DNA from: Caprimulgus europaeus | Lineage: Eukaryota > Chordata > Aves > Caprimulgiformes > Caprimulgidae | Reading direction: 5' to 3' | NCBI GenBank assembly: GCA_907165065.1 | Contig: OU015542.1 | Span: 1,391,001 to 1,455,000 of the forward strand | DNA: 64,000 bases | In this document: in pieces, positions 22,901 to 34,894 of the stretch | How positions within the stretch are numbered: the stretch's first letter is position 1 | Layout of the letters: every line of letters starts with the position of its first letter | Notes under the pieces: generated by a model | What the model was told of the DNA's origin: nothing | Databases searched by the model: none | The model's input: only the letters and a program-made list of their open reading frames with translations | Position numbers and translations under genes: made by a program

Positions 22901-25900
22901 GCACGCGCTGTGACGGGCTTTGCACGGCCAGCAGTCCCTGCGTGTCAGTGACCATCCCGGAGGATGACAGCACAGTGCTGAGAGCTTCCAGCTGAGTTCG
23001 CTGTGGGAGCAGCGTGTGGCTGCTAGCAGGAATAAATACAGGCGTCCAGATAGATCCTGTGGCACTGACTGTGCTCATCCCTGCAGCTGCCAGGATGTCT
23101 GCACTGATGTTGCTTACCCACAGGAGCTGAGGGAAGATTGGGCTCTGCCAGGTGCTCGGGAACAATTTTGTTCTTCCATCCCTGAGCTGTCTCTGTTCTG
23201 CTCTGCAGGTGCAGGCCCAGGTGATCCAGGAGACAGTCGTGCCAAAAGAGCCGCCTCCAGAGTTTGAGTTCATTGCAGATCCTCCCTCCATCTCTGCCTT
23301 TGACTTGGACGTGGTGAAGCTCACGGCACAGTTTGTGGCTCGGAACGGGCGGCAGTTCTTGACACAGCTGATGCAGAAGGAGCAGAGGAACTACCAGTTT
23401 GACTTCCTTCGCCCCCAGCACAGTCTCTTTAACTACTTCACAAAGCTGGTGGAACAGTACACAAAGGTACTCCTGGCAGCTGTGCTGTCAATTCTTCAGG
23501 AGCAGCCTTGATTTTGGATGACTCCTGAAGCCCTACAGAACAGCCAGACTGGAAATACCTGCTGTTCGAGGAGTCCATCCTAAAAATCTCGCTCTTGAAG
23601 TGGATGTCTTGGGCATTGTTTGCAACATGCAGTGCTGAACACAGTGGGCTGTTACTTAAGTGTATCAGACATGATTGTAACACCAGTAAAAGTTGTGGGG
23701 TTTTCAGTGTTGTGGGTAGTTGGAAGGGTGAGAGGGGACTGTGCAATTACGAGCAACACGTAGTGAGAAGGTGGCGACAGAATGAACGGAGTGTAGCCCC
23801 CGGGGTCTGCTGATACTTTTATCGATGTGGAAATAGAATAGTTGCTTTTAAGGAGGCTTTAGGAAAAAGAATTGTCACCAACTGTCATGCAAAATATGTT
23901 TCAGATCCTGATTCCACCAAAAGGCTTACTCCTCAAACTGAAGAAAGAGGCTGAAAATCCCAAGGAAGTCCTAGATCAGGTATGGCATGAGAAAATTGCA
24001 GAACTGCTGAAGCATTTCAGTTATGTGTTGATTTTTTTTCTCTTTGCATGTTTCTGACGTCTTGGCAGCAAATACAAACGTAGAATCATAGAATGGTCTG
24101 GGTTGGAAGGGACCTTAAATCTCATCCAGTTCCAACCCCCCTGCCAGCAGCAGGGACACCTTCCACTAGACCAGGTTGCTCAAAGCCTCATCCAACCTGG
24201 CCCAGAACACTTCCAGGGAGGAGCAGCCACAGCTTCTCTGGCCAATCTGTTCCATACACACAGAGAATAAAATGAATGGTGTCCCCTGTGGTCACTTGAA
24301 CACGGGGAGCCCAATCTTGCTTTTAAACTACTGGCCAGTGTTCGTGTTGGAGTAGTTTGTGTGGCAGTGTACAGGTAGATACTGCACAACACCATTTCTA
24401 AGCGCTTTACTAAGTAGAATGTTTCCCTCTCGGACACTTCACTGTGACACCTCAGTCACTTAAAGTCTTTCCAAGTTGTTCTTTATTACTTTGACTTCTG
24501 TCTTTGTCCCAAAGACTGCTTTTGCTTTGGAAAGATGATGTTACAAGGTTGTAGTAAGCGTTGGCGAATTGTTCACCAGCTTTGAATCTTCAGTGGTACC
24601 GGAGTTGTGTCATACCAGATAGATTGGTCTTGGGTCAAGAAGTCTGCAGTTCCAGCTTTAGAAAACCACTTCACAAAGTTGGTGCAGTACATTGCTCAAT
24701 AGGCAAACTGTAGTTTCTAAATTAAATACAAATATTTCTTTGTTGTGCTGGGCCTCTGGAGTAGTGCTTGTCTAACTGCCCTCAAAGAGTTGGCAGCGTG
24801 AACCTTGGGATGCTGTAGAGATGACTGTGATGGATTTTTTGCCTGACATTTGGTGCTTGTTTTACATCTGCCTGTGCAGGTGTACTACAGAGTGGAGTGG
24901 GCCAAGTTCCAGGAGCGAGAGAGAAAGAAGGAAGAGGAGGAGAAGGAAAAGGAGCGTGTTGCTTATGCCCAGATTGACTGGCATGACTTTGTGGTCGTGG
25001 AAACAGTTGATTTTCAGCCCAACGAGCAAGGTACTGAAGTTAAGTGTTGTAACCTCTATGAAACACTGCTCCCTTTGAGCAGGGACTGTGTCCTGAAATG
25101 CCCTTTTTAGACAGACATTGGGTTTTACAGCTGCACATCCTTCAGAGATGAAAGTGAAGGCCTTTGAGTGACAGCGTGCAGGGCTGGGTTTGTTCTGGGT
25201 TTAGTCCTGTTCTTCTTGCACAACGTCCAGGACTGCACTAATGTCTGCTTTTCTGCTTCCACCAGGGCAGCAGAACTTGTCCCACTTTCTAGTGGGGCTT
25301 TCACCTATAAGTACCTTCATCTTCATGTGTCATGCTGATGTTGGTCTGTACAGACTCCATCTGTTCCCTTTTTATATACCTTGTCTCCCAGGAGATTTTG
25401 ATGCCACTGCTTTATAAAGAAACTGCTTTTCATTCAATAAGCTGATATTTCTGTCTGTGCATTGAGCAACGAAATGGGACAGAGAAACAGAAGCTCTGTT
25501 TTCTGTGTTGTAGGGAATTTCCCTCCTCCCACCACTCCGGAAGAGCTGGGAGCTCGAATCCTGATCCAGGAGCGTTATGAGAAGTTTGGGGAAAGTGAGG
25601 AGGTAGAGATGGAGGTAGAGTCAGATGAGGAAGATGAAAAGCAAGAGAAAACAGATGAACCCCCAGCCCAGCTGGATCAAGACACCCAAGTGCAGGATAT
25701 GGATGAGGTAACCAGCCAATAGAATGGGCATTACCTTTGTCCTGTAAGGTTTGTGTGGTTTATGATGCCCTTCATTTTCACTATAAGAAGTTCCTCAGTT
25801 TCCTGGGGAAATGAGATTTCTTTCTGATGGAATTTCAAAATAACCTGTTTCTGCTGTAGCATGCTATTTTTAATATTTTCCATTACACTACAATTTCCAG

Positions 25901-28900
25901 TCATTTTGTCACCTAATGGTGTGGATTTTATATTTATGTCATCAAGCCTTTTGAGCTTTCTTCTGCACAGTCTGGCACACTGAAAGATGAGTCATTTTAG
26001 ACTCTACCCACTGCATGTGAGCTGTTTTTCTGGTAACAAGGAACAAGAGCATGGTTAACTGTAAGCCCCTGCTTGCTGTGCTGTGGTAATTTGGAAGCTG
26101 AGGAGTACTTGCTTCCTCTTCTGGTTCCACTGAATTCTAAGTCTTGATTATCCAGAGGAACCGCTGTAGCGTAGGTGTCCAGAGGCAAAATAACTCTTGT
26201 TGCTTTGAAGCTGCATCATCCGTTCTTCCAGCGCTGCGTGGAATTTTTATGCCTTTCCCAAATCTTGTTTGTTGATATTTAACTCCAGGAACTTGATTCT
26301 GATTTTCTTTTTTCCCCTTAAATAAAGGGGTCAGATGATGAAGATGAAGGTCAGAAGGTTCCTCCTCCTCCAGAAACGCCGATGCCACCACCCCTTCCTC
26401 CCACGCCAGATCAGGTCATCGTGCGGAAGGATTACGATCCCAAAGGTAAATTGGGCTGGTGAAGAAAAACTCTTATTTCTTCCTGACCCGTCACAAAAGC
26501 ATTTGTTTCTAGGCAACATCCTCTAATGTGGTTTTGTTTCTCCAGCCTCAAAACCATTGCCACCTGCTCCAGCTCCAGACGAATATCTCGTTTCCCCCAT
26601 CACTGGAGAGAAAATTCCTGCCAGTAAAATGCAGGAGCACATGCGGATTGGTCTCCTGGATCCTCGGTGGTTGGAGCAGCGTGATCGATCCATCCGTGAA
26701 AAGCAGAGTGATGATGAGGTCTACGCCCCAGGTCAGCCTGAGCATCTGGCACAGCTTGTAAAACCCAGTTCCTAGCTAAGTTCTGTGAGCTCTTAGCACA
26801 CCTCTTCGCTCCCCCAAGGTCCCACCGATAAGGGCCATCTCAAATGTGGCTCTCTATGATGTTCTTAGCGTGCTGATTACGTGGATGCATTTGTCATTGG
26901 CACATTGAAGCTTTTCTGTAAACTTGAAGGCAAAGAGCGTTAGCTGCTGCTGACCAGCCATCAGTTGCAGTCTCTCTCTAAAAAGAGCAGCACTCGGCCA
27001 TTAGGGACCAAATAATTTAAAGATCATTAACAGGGGTTTGATCATGTTTGATTATCACTTGAGATACGAATGTCTCTTTTTGCCTGCAGGTTTGGATATT
27101 GAAAGCAGCTTGAAGCAGCTGGCCGAGCGCCGTACTGATATCTTTGGTGTAGAAGAGACTGCCATTGGTAAAAAGATTGGTGAAGAAGAAATCCAGAAAC
27201 CAGAGGAGAAGGTAGAGTGGAAACTGTTGGATTTTTAACATATTCCTGTAATATTATGAATGTCTAGAGAGACACGAGTCTTTTGAACTTTGTTCGTGCT
27301 GTAAGGCTGCTCTCTTATTTGCAGCTCACACTGCAGTCTGGACAGGCTGGTGTTAATTCTGATTTATTCTATCCTCTCAGGTGACCTGGGATGGCCACTC
27401 GGGCAGCATGGCCCGCACACAGCAGGCTGCTCAGGCCAATATTACTCTCCAAGAGCAAATCGAAGCGATCCATAAGGCCAAGGGACTGGTGCCAGAAGAT
27501 GACAGCAAGGAGAAGATCGGTCCCAGCAAACCCAATGAAATCCCCCAGCCACCTCCGCCTTCATCGGCATCAAATCCCCCAGCTAGCGCTCAGCCAATCA
27601 CATCCGTGCCGCGTCCACCCACGGTGAGTGCTGGGGCTTCCAAAAGCAAATGAGTGTGGCTGTAGTTAATTGGAAGGGAGTCCTGATGAAGGTCAAGGGT
27701 TACAACAGCAGGGTGCTGGCTTAGAAGCAGATTTTGAGTGAAGTTCACGTTTTCAAATGACTCTTAAACAATCAGAGGAACCGTATTGAACTTGCTGTTA
27801 AAAATGGCAAATAAGGCTTGGGTGGAGCTTCTCATCCTTAGAGGAACCAAAAAGACTTGGTCAGCTGGGCAGAGGGTGAACTTGGGCAGTGAGATCGTGG
27901 AAGAAGGGAGCGTGGCTAGCAAAGGAATGGATGGGGCCCTTCTTTAGGTGTAAAAAGGTGTGATGCAGAACAGAAGTAGCTGCAGGTAAGAAACATTCAC
28001 AGGTGACTCAGTTGTCCAGCGTTCTTGCCCCTGCCCTACTGTGTGACTCGGAAATAGCTCCTTTGTTAAGATTGCTACGTGGATCAGGGTCTGATGCCTG
28101 GGAGGAGGGAGAGGGAGGTGAGGGAAGGAAGAACTGTTTAATCTGTGAGTGAGGCTTCTGTGCCCGTTTACAGGCAGCTTGGGCTGGCCTGACAGTCAGC
28201 TTCCCAGCGAGTTTTTGGCTGGCACAAACCCCCTGTGTGTTGCCCTGGTTATTTTAATCCGGACTGTGAACAGCACTGAGCGTTCCTGTACGTACCTGCT
28301 AAGAAAAGTTACCCTCTCTCTGCAGATGCCCCCTCCGGTCCGCGCTGCTGTTGTCTCTGCAGTTCCAGTCATGCCTCGGCCCCCGATGACTTCCGTGGTC
28401 CGTTTGCCTCCGGGGTCCGTCATAGCCGCCCCCATGCCACCAATAATCCATACCCCGCGCATCAACGTTGTCCCCATGCCCCCCTCTGCGCCTCCCATTA
28501 TGAGCCCTCGCCCGCCTCCCATGATAGTACCAACAGGTCAGTCACTCCAGCTTTTTCTGGCTAATTGTCAGCTGATTCTTGGATAATGTGCCTCTGATGA
28601 TGGTGTGTAATTGGGATTGCAGAGCCCAGGTCCCATCATTAAGAATTTTGGGGTGTATGTGACTTACCTAGCAGTACTGCTTTTGGGATCCAGACTCCTC
28701 CTGCAGCGTGAAATGCAGAGAGTTCTCTCACCCATTTTATTTCTGCGTCCCTGGGAGCCAGCCCAGGTGAAGATTTAAGGACCCACACTGTGTTCCAGAG
28801 GGAACCAGAGTGAAGGGGAACTGCCAGCGCCTTGCTGGCTGTTACAGCTTGTTAAAGAAGTTGCTGCTCTGGGAGGAAAAGCTGTTATCTGGCTCCTTTC

Positions 28901-31900
28901 CTCAGCAGTTTCACAGCATTAGGTGCTTTTAAGTTGAAAAGCACAATATAAAAAACAAGTCTTCCTTTCTTCCCCACCCCCCTAATCCCTGCCTTTTCTG
29001 TGTTGAAGCGAGGTGCTGGCACTGCCACATGCCAAACTGAAAGCGTTTTCTTTTTGCAAGATCTGCAGGAAGCTCTTAGGCCGCGTGTTGTCTCTTCCTG
29101 GACTGCTTCCCAATATGGGAGATCTCCTAACGTTTGAAGTTTGCACATTACTGTGGGTTGTGTTCACTTCCTCCATGTAGTGTAGCATTTATTTTCAGCC
29201 TTTAGTGGTCTGAGAAGTTTTTGTGAGGGAGTGTCTGCTCTATGTTCAGCAGATGACTGCAGGTTGTGTTGTGTCCCCTCCCCTCCCATTTCAGCGTTCG
29301 TTCCTGCGCCTCCCGTGGCTCCGGTTCCTTCCCCAGCACCGATGCCCCCTGTTCACCCACCGCCACCGATGGAGGATGAGCCAGTCTCCAAGAAACTGAA
29401 GAGTGAGGATAGCCTGATTCCAGAGGAGGAATTTCTGCGCAGGAACAAGGTACGTGGGTGGGCTGGCTGCTTGCTGAGAAGCGCCAGAGTCCTGACCTGG
29501 CCAGGCTGTTCAGCCGCCTCTCCCCAGAGGTGTAAAACCTTTGGAGGGGAGCTGATGTGCGGAAGTACTTTGCAAGTACTTTTCTGAGATGGCTCCTTCC
29601 TGATGTATCCCTGAGCAAACCCAGCTGCTTTATGCTGTACTGGGAGGAGCGATGCAGCGCTACATGCAGGTGTTCAGTACGATGGTGCTCCTCTTTCGTT
29701 AAGGGTGGTGAGAGGAGCGTTTACACGTTCGTATCACAGAATCATAGATTGGTCTGGGTTGGAAGGGACCTTAAAGTTCATCCCATTCCAACCCCCCTGC
29801 CATCAGCAGGGACGCCTTCCACTAGACCAGGTTGCTCAAAGCCTCATCCAACCTGGCCGAGAACACTTCCAGAGAGGAGCAGCCACAGCTTCTCTGGCCA
29901 ACCTGGGACAGGGTCTCACCACCCTCACACCAAAGAATTTCTTCCTCACATCTCATCTCAATCCCCCCTCTTCCAGTTCAAAGCCATCACCCCTTGTTCT
30001 ATCATTAACTGCCCTTATAAAAAGTCCCTCCCCAGGCTTTCTTGTAGGCCCCCTGCAAGTCCTGGAAGGCCACTATAAGATCTCTAACTAAAGCTGATAA
30101 TAAGCTTTTAAGCAGAGGAGTGCTAAGCTGGAGAGGCGAGGAGATTTAATATATCAGCGTCAGCATGATACTGTGGGAATGTGGTATATTCCATAACAAC
30201 ATGAACTAATTGTTTGACTGAATTCCCTCCTGACGAGTTGCCATCGTTGTGGGTTGGGTTCTGAGTCCTTTGAAAAGGCCATACAGGTTTCCAGGACATC
30301 AGAGAACCTGTCTCCTGTTTAATGCTTCATCCGTTCGCTCTCCAATACTGCGAATGTGTGTGGTGAATGGCACGTAAAGGAGGGACTAATGAGAGAAATC
30401 CAACTAAGTGTTTTATTTTGGTGAAGTAACTTTTGCAGTGTTGAGGCAAATACATTTCCATCTGTTCACTAAGAATTAAAGATATGTGGCTAGTTTTGGA
30501 AATAAATAATTTCTCTGGCGCTGTGTGTCTATAAATAATTTGTCTGCTGCTCTTTTATCACCATCCTGAGCCTCCTTGCCTGTGAGACACATTATCTTTG
30601 TTTCCTCTAGGGCCCAGTCACGGTCAAAGTCCAGGTTCCCAACATGCAGGACAAGACGGAATGGAAACTGAACGGCCAAGTGTTGGTGTTCACCCTGCCG
30701 CTCTCCGACCAGGCACGTAGCTTATTAACCCACCCTCTGCCCCTTCTTGTTTTACTACCTCTGCTTTGTCTTTGCTTTGAGAGTGGCAGTTGGCCTGCTT
30801 GGCAGGAGCTATAAAACTCTGGATGTTCACCACGCTGCGGCCTCTTGCCCAGTGAGGTTCCCTGACTGGGGGAGCAGTGCTGCCCGTCTGCACGGTGTTG
30901 GGGGGAGAAAAAACCTGAGCAAGCTCTTTGGTTCTTCCTAGGTGTCTGTTATAAAGGTTAAGATCCACGAGGCCACAGGGATGCCAGCTGGGAAACAGAA
31001 GCTGCAGTACGAGGTGGGTATAAACCCTTCCAATGCTGTTTTACTTCAGTGCTTTTTCACACACAAACTGACTTTTTACAAGAAAAAATAGTAATGTCCC
31101 TGCTGAGCTGTGGGGAGGAGCAGAGGGGATGTATTTCCTGTCTGTCCAGCACCACTGGTTACAGAGCTGGGTGCTGTTACGGCCGAACAGGCCTTTAATA
31201 GCTGGCATCAGTGGATCTTCACGTCGCTGCTGCAGACGAGTCCTCTAAGCTTGATGGCTGAAGTCATCCTCTTATTTTATTAGGGGTTTTTGACATTTAA
31301 ATGCAAGCAGTCTGCTCCCACTGATCTGTCATCTGGGCAAGAGTACTCTGGACCTCTGGCAGCTCAGAAGACTGTCTCCAAAACATGTTAGGGAAGAGAT
31401 CTCTGTCTCTCTCTCTCCCTCTCGAGGCGTTAGAAGGCGTCGTTCCTTTTCAATAACTCGTTTCCAGTCATGCATGTGCACAGGCACAACCTGCTGCCTA
31501 AGCCATGAACTTTGTGCACTTGCCTTCTCCGGAGTTAATCTGTGGGCAGATAGTGTGTTAACCCTTGGTGAGAAAGGAAGCTTAACTGATTTTTATTTTT
31601 TAAGGAAAAAAAAAAAAAAAGTAGGGGGGAGTGGAGCCTAAATAACTTATGGTGACTGTCTTCATCTATGTGTTTGCAGAGGTAGAGGTTGTATATTGTC
31701 TGTTTGTACTCTTGCCTCATTCCCAGCATACCCAGCTCCTCTGGTGCCCGTCTTTTGTGGCAGTGGGGTCTTTCCAGGGTTTTTCAAAGACTGCAGCCTT
31801 CTGTCATCACCCTGTCCTGAGAGCAGGGCCAGGAGGGCTTCATCTGTCTGGGGTTTTGTGGGAAGGAAGCATTCAGATTCTGCTGTGACTGATTTTTTTT

Positions 31901-32040
31901 GTTTTCTTTTTTTTTTTTTTTCTTTCTCCTCCCCTCAGGGCATCTTCATCAAGGATTCAAACTCCCTGGCTTATTACAACATGACGAGTGGCTCTCTGAT
32001 CCACCTGGCACTCAAAGAAAGAGGAGGCAGAAAGAAATAG
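19930..32040 (+). CDS. SF3A1: SF3A1, splicing factor 3A subunit 1, 16 exons
   Basis: Largest subunit of SF3a in the U2 snRNP, nuclear, needed for branch-site recognition in the A complex. Exons: 19930-19995, 20479-20591, 22268-22472, 23209-23466, 23905-23979, 24880-25030, 25514-25707, 26328-26445, 26546-26731, 27090-27211, 27381-27623, 28326-28536, 29295-29449, 30611-30712, 30942-31013, 31939-32040. Phases close to 790 residues (human 793). Two SURP domains are visible: the first around residues 44-95 (IVDKTASFVARNGPEFEARI), the second in exon 4 (VVKLTAQFVARNGRQFLTQL). Then come an acidic/charged region (EEVEMEVESDEED), a Pro-rich stretch in exons 11-13, and a C-terminal ubiquitin-like domain ending ALKERGGRKK, the RNA-contacting RGG/RK tail known in the family. 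Intron 14 begins with GC instead of GT. The gene shares its promoter with CCDC157, and a truncated duplicate lies upstream at 5615-12670. All residues appear conserved, so this is the functional copy. Confidence 0.98.
20592..22267. other. SF3A1 intron 2, no gene seen
   Basis: About 1.7 kb of intron. I find no RNA gene or repeat that I can name. Its last 360 bp (from about 21905) are the part that is also present in the first copy (11200-11560). Confidence 0.5.
24082..24262 (-). mobile_element. CR1 LINE 3' fragment in SF3A1 intron 5
   Basis: Reverse-oriented CR1 3' end starting AGAATCATAGAATGGTCTGG and running through TTGGAAGGGACC and CACTAGACCAGGTTGCTCAA. Not part of the duplicated segment. 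Confidence 0.9.
29735..30085 (-). mobile_element. CR1 LINE 3' fragment in SF3A1 intron 13
   Basis: Reverse-oriented CR1 3' end (CACAGAATCATAGATTGGTC, then ACCAGGTTGCTCAAAGCCTC, then AAGAATTTCTTCCTCACATC, ending GTCCTGGAAGGCCACTATAA). About 350 bp, longer than the intron 5 fragment. Confidence 0.9.
31014..31938. other. SF3A1 intron 15, short A and T runs only
   Basis: Contains an A15-17 run around 31604-31620 and a T-rich polypyrimidine tract at 31895-31930 before the last acceptor. No gene. Confidence 0.5.
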
Positions 32041-32585
32041 AAGCCCAGAGAGATGACATGGCTGTGTTGCCACTGGTGTAACTCCAAGCTTTTGAATCCT
32101 CTAGCCTAGTTTGGAAGAAGAGGCTGTGAACCCTGTATTTGGGTGGTTGATGAGGGTGGGGAAGCTGATAGAGCCCTGAAAAGTGTAAATGTAGTGACCT
32201 AGTGTGTAACCACAGCAGTGTTAGTGATCCATGCTTTGCTTGAGCGCTGGCTCTTCGTTCACTTCCCTCATGAAGCAATATCGAGGTTGTGTCCAGCTTA
32301 GTCTAGATCCACCTTTGAGGGATGTACACTGACCAAGAACTTCCTCTGCCTGACCACAGCACTCACTGCTTCATTTAACCTTTTCCTAATTGAAAACTTC
32401 TTCCTTCTTAACATAATTATTAAGCCCCTTGTTCTTTCTGATTTATCTGCAAGAGCCTCTCGCACTGACCCTGACTTGGAAATCTCTCACAGGAGTGTAC
32501 GTGGCTGTTCCTGGTGATAAGGGACACCTGGGTCTGTGTACGCTGAACAGCTTTGCCCTGCTCTGTGCAGCCTGTGATTTGTTTG

Positions 32586-32591
32586 AATAAA
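32586..32591 (+). terminator. SF3A1: SF3A1 polyadenylation signal
   Basis: AATAAA about 545 bp after the SF3A1 stop codon, followed within 30-60 bp by GT-rich sequence (GGTGTGGGATTCCGTGTGT). No better signal lies between the stop and here. Confidence 0.8.
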
Positions 32592-32649
32592 CACGCAGCT
32601 CGGTGTGGGATTCCGTGTGTCGAGGCTCTTCTTCCTTGGGGTTTGGGTT

Positions 32650-34600
32650 TTTTAGATGGAGATGTGCCTGGCTTTAGGGAAATGCATTGAGGTTTTGTCA
32701 TTAAGCAGTTTACTGTAGAAAATAATTTTATTTTCTAGGAAAGGCTGCAAGAAAAGGGTTTTGTTAAAGTTTCCCTAGTGCTGCGCAGTTATTCCTGAAC
32801 CGAACGCACATGGATACAAACGCTGGTGTGTGGGGGCAGCAAGTCTGCTGGGAGCTTTGAGAATTTTATTGGAAAACGTGTTTCACGCTGGGAAAGAGGG
32901 GATTGCTGGACCTTCAGAGCTGCGTTGCACTTTTAGACAGATAACACAGAGCAGAGTTAATCTACAGCAAGATAATTGGGGGCCAAGGAAGAGGCGGTTG
33001 TTGCTGCCCCAGCAGCTGTGTGGTTTGGGGACCTCTGCTCTGCTTTTGGGCTAATCTAAAGCCGTGGATTTATTATGTGTTGGGATTTTTTAGCGATGGT
33101 GTTAGAGGGTTTAGAGGGTGTTACAGGAACATCCTGTTTACCTTGTTTTGCACGATTGAGCAGGAGGAAGAGCCCCCATCCTGCTGCCTCCGCTGCAGGG
33201 AGCCTTGTCACTGTAGGGAAGGCGCCTGGCGCTGGCCCAGCCCAGGTGGCCGCTGGTCCCCTGGCCACTGTGGCCAGCTGCTGTCTCTGACAGATGCCCA
33301 CGTGTCTGTGAGCGCTCCCATGCGTGGTCACACAAAGGCAATGTGCTCCTGTCCCTGGTGTCATGGGACAGTGTGTTTGGAGCGTCTCAGTGGGCAGGGG
33401 CAGGGTGTTGGGGTGGCGGATGCGGAGGTGCTCCCACTCTGCAGGAAGATGAGATAGTGACGTCCCTTTTGCTTTTAAAAACAAGACAATAGGTACAATC
33501 TGGGTGCAAACAAAACTGGGCAGCGAGTGGTGTTTTCAGAGCTGAAAAATGACAAGAAAGCTCTGAAATTGAGAAGCCACGTTGTCACACTCGCTGCAGG
33601 GCCTGGACACGATGGGACTGTATTGAGGTCACCCAGCTTAGGTTTTTTGGGGTGTGGTGCCCTGGGAGCTTTGCGATGGGACACATCTTTCTTTGATGTC
33701 TGGTCCCAATACTGTGCTGGGGCTTCGGTGATGTTTCCAGCTGAGCCGCTATTCCGAGCCTGGCAGGGCTGAGCTCTCGGCTCAGTGCACCAGCCGGAAG
33801 ACTTCCCCCTAGAAATAGCCTGTGTGGAGCCTTGCCAGCCTGTTTCTATCTAAATACGAGCGATGAATGTTGTAACAGACTGGGCGTGTGTCTACCCAGC
33901 GCAAAACAACTGCTCTCGCAGCCTTCCACTTCAGCGAGGAGGACCCACGGCCCTCAGGCTGCTGGAGAAATCTGGAAATCAGGGGGGTTGTTGCAGACTT
34001 TAATTAGAGCTTTGTTCCCTCTGTCCTTACCCGCTTTGAAAGGGGTCTTGGCTCTGATAAAATCCCTGGGTTTTGCTGTTCAAGGGAGAAAACTCAGTAC
34101 TGGGCTCTGGGCTGTGAGGAGCATCTGGAGGTGGGATGGAGCTCAGTGCCTCTCTCCCTGCGGGCATCACCTGGGGCAGGTCCCAGTGCTGTCACCTGGT
34201 CACTTACAGATCCTTTTGTGGTTTATTTTCAGAAGATCCGGGCAGTTTCACCTGCTGGGAGTGACGCGGCTGCGGGTGGATGGGGAACCTTCGGCTGCAG
34301 GGACCCGGGATCCTCGGGGCTGGGGCGGGTTTGCGGTGCAATGTGGTTATAAACACAATAGCGTCTGTGCCTTTGGCTTCAAAGCATCACACAGCACAGG
34401 GGAAATGGATCCTCCCTGTGCCCCATCCCAGTATGCACCCAGTTCAGTCCCAGTGCAGCCCTCCTGCGGTCCCAGGACACAGGGGTGCAGCCTCCCCGGG
34501 GTCCCAGCGTAGCCCCAGTGCGGTCCTGGTGCAGCCCCGCCATCGGCTCAGCCCGCTCCCAGGCCGGGGCTGGTCCCAGGGCGGTCCCCGGCCCGGTCCA
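32650..34600. other. SF3A1-TBC1D10A intergenic, no gene seen
   Basis: About 2 kb of unique-looking sequence with only short spurious reading frames. It becomes GC- and CpG-rich from about 34480 toward the TBC1D10A promoter. Confidence 0.5.
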
Positions 34601-34894
34601 GGCCCCGTCTTGGTCCCAGCGCTGGGCCCGCCCCGCAGCTCACGTAGCCCCGCCCCCTCGCTGCCCTCTCTCCGTGAGCGGGGACAAAACATGATGGACA
34701 GCTCCCTCCCGCCCGCTTGACCAATCCGCTCCCGGGGAACGCGGATCCCCTCGCCATCCCTGCAGCTGATTGGTGAGAGACGCTCTACCGCCCAATGGCG
34801 GCGCGGCGCGGGGGCGTGTCTCGGCGGGCGGGGGGCGTGGCCGCCGCCGTGGCCGCGGCATGGAGGAGCGGCCCCGCCGCTGAGCCGCGCCGCC
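34600..34894 (+). promoter_or_regulatory. TBC1D10A: TBC1D10A CpG-island promoter
   Basis: CpG-dense and TATA-less. Inverted CCAAT motifs (CTGATTGG at about 34767, CCAATCCG at about 34721) and a CCAATGG at about 34793 lie 100-175 bp ahead of the start codon, alongside GC boxes. The island continues into intron 1 to about 35900. Confidence 0.65.
34860..34883 (+). CDS. Upstream ORF in TBC1D10A leader
   Basis: Seven-codon ORF (MEERPRR, then TGA) ending 11 bases before the TBC1D10A start codon. Its start has a purine-poor but G+4 context (CCGCGGCATGG). If the leader includes it, ribosomes must reinitiate or leak past it. It depends on the transcription start, which cannot be read from sequence. 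Confidence 0.45.
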   Translation: MEERPRR

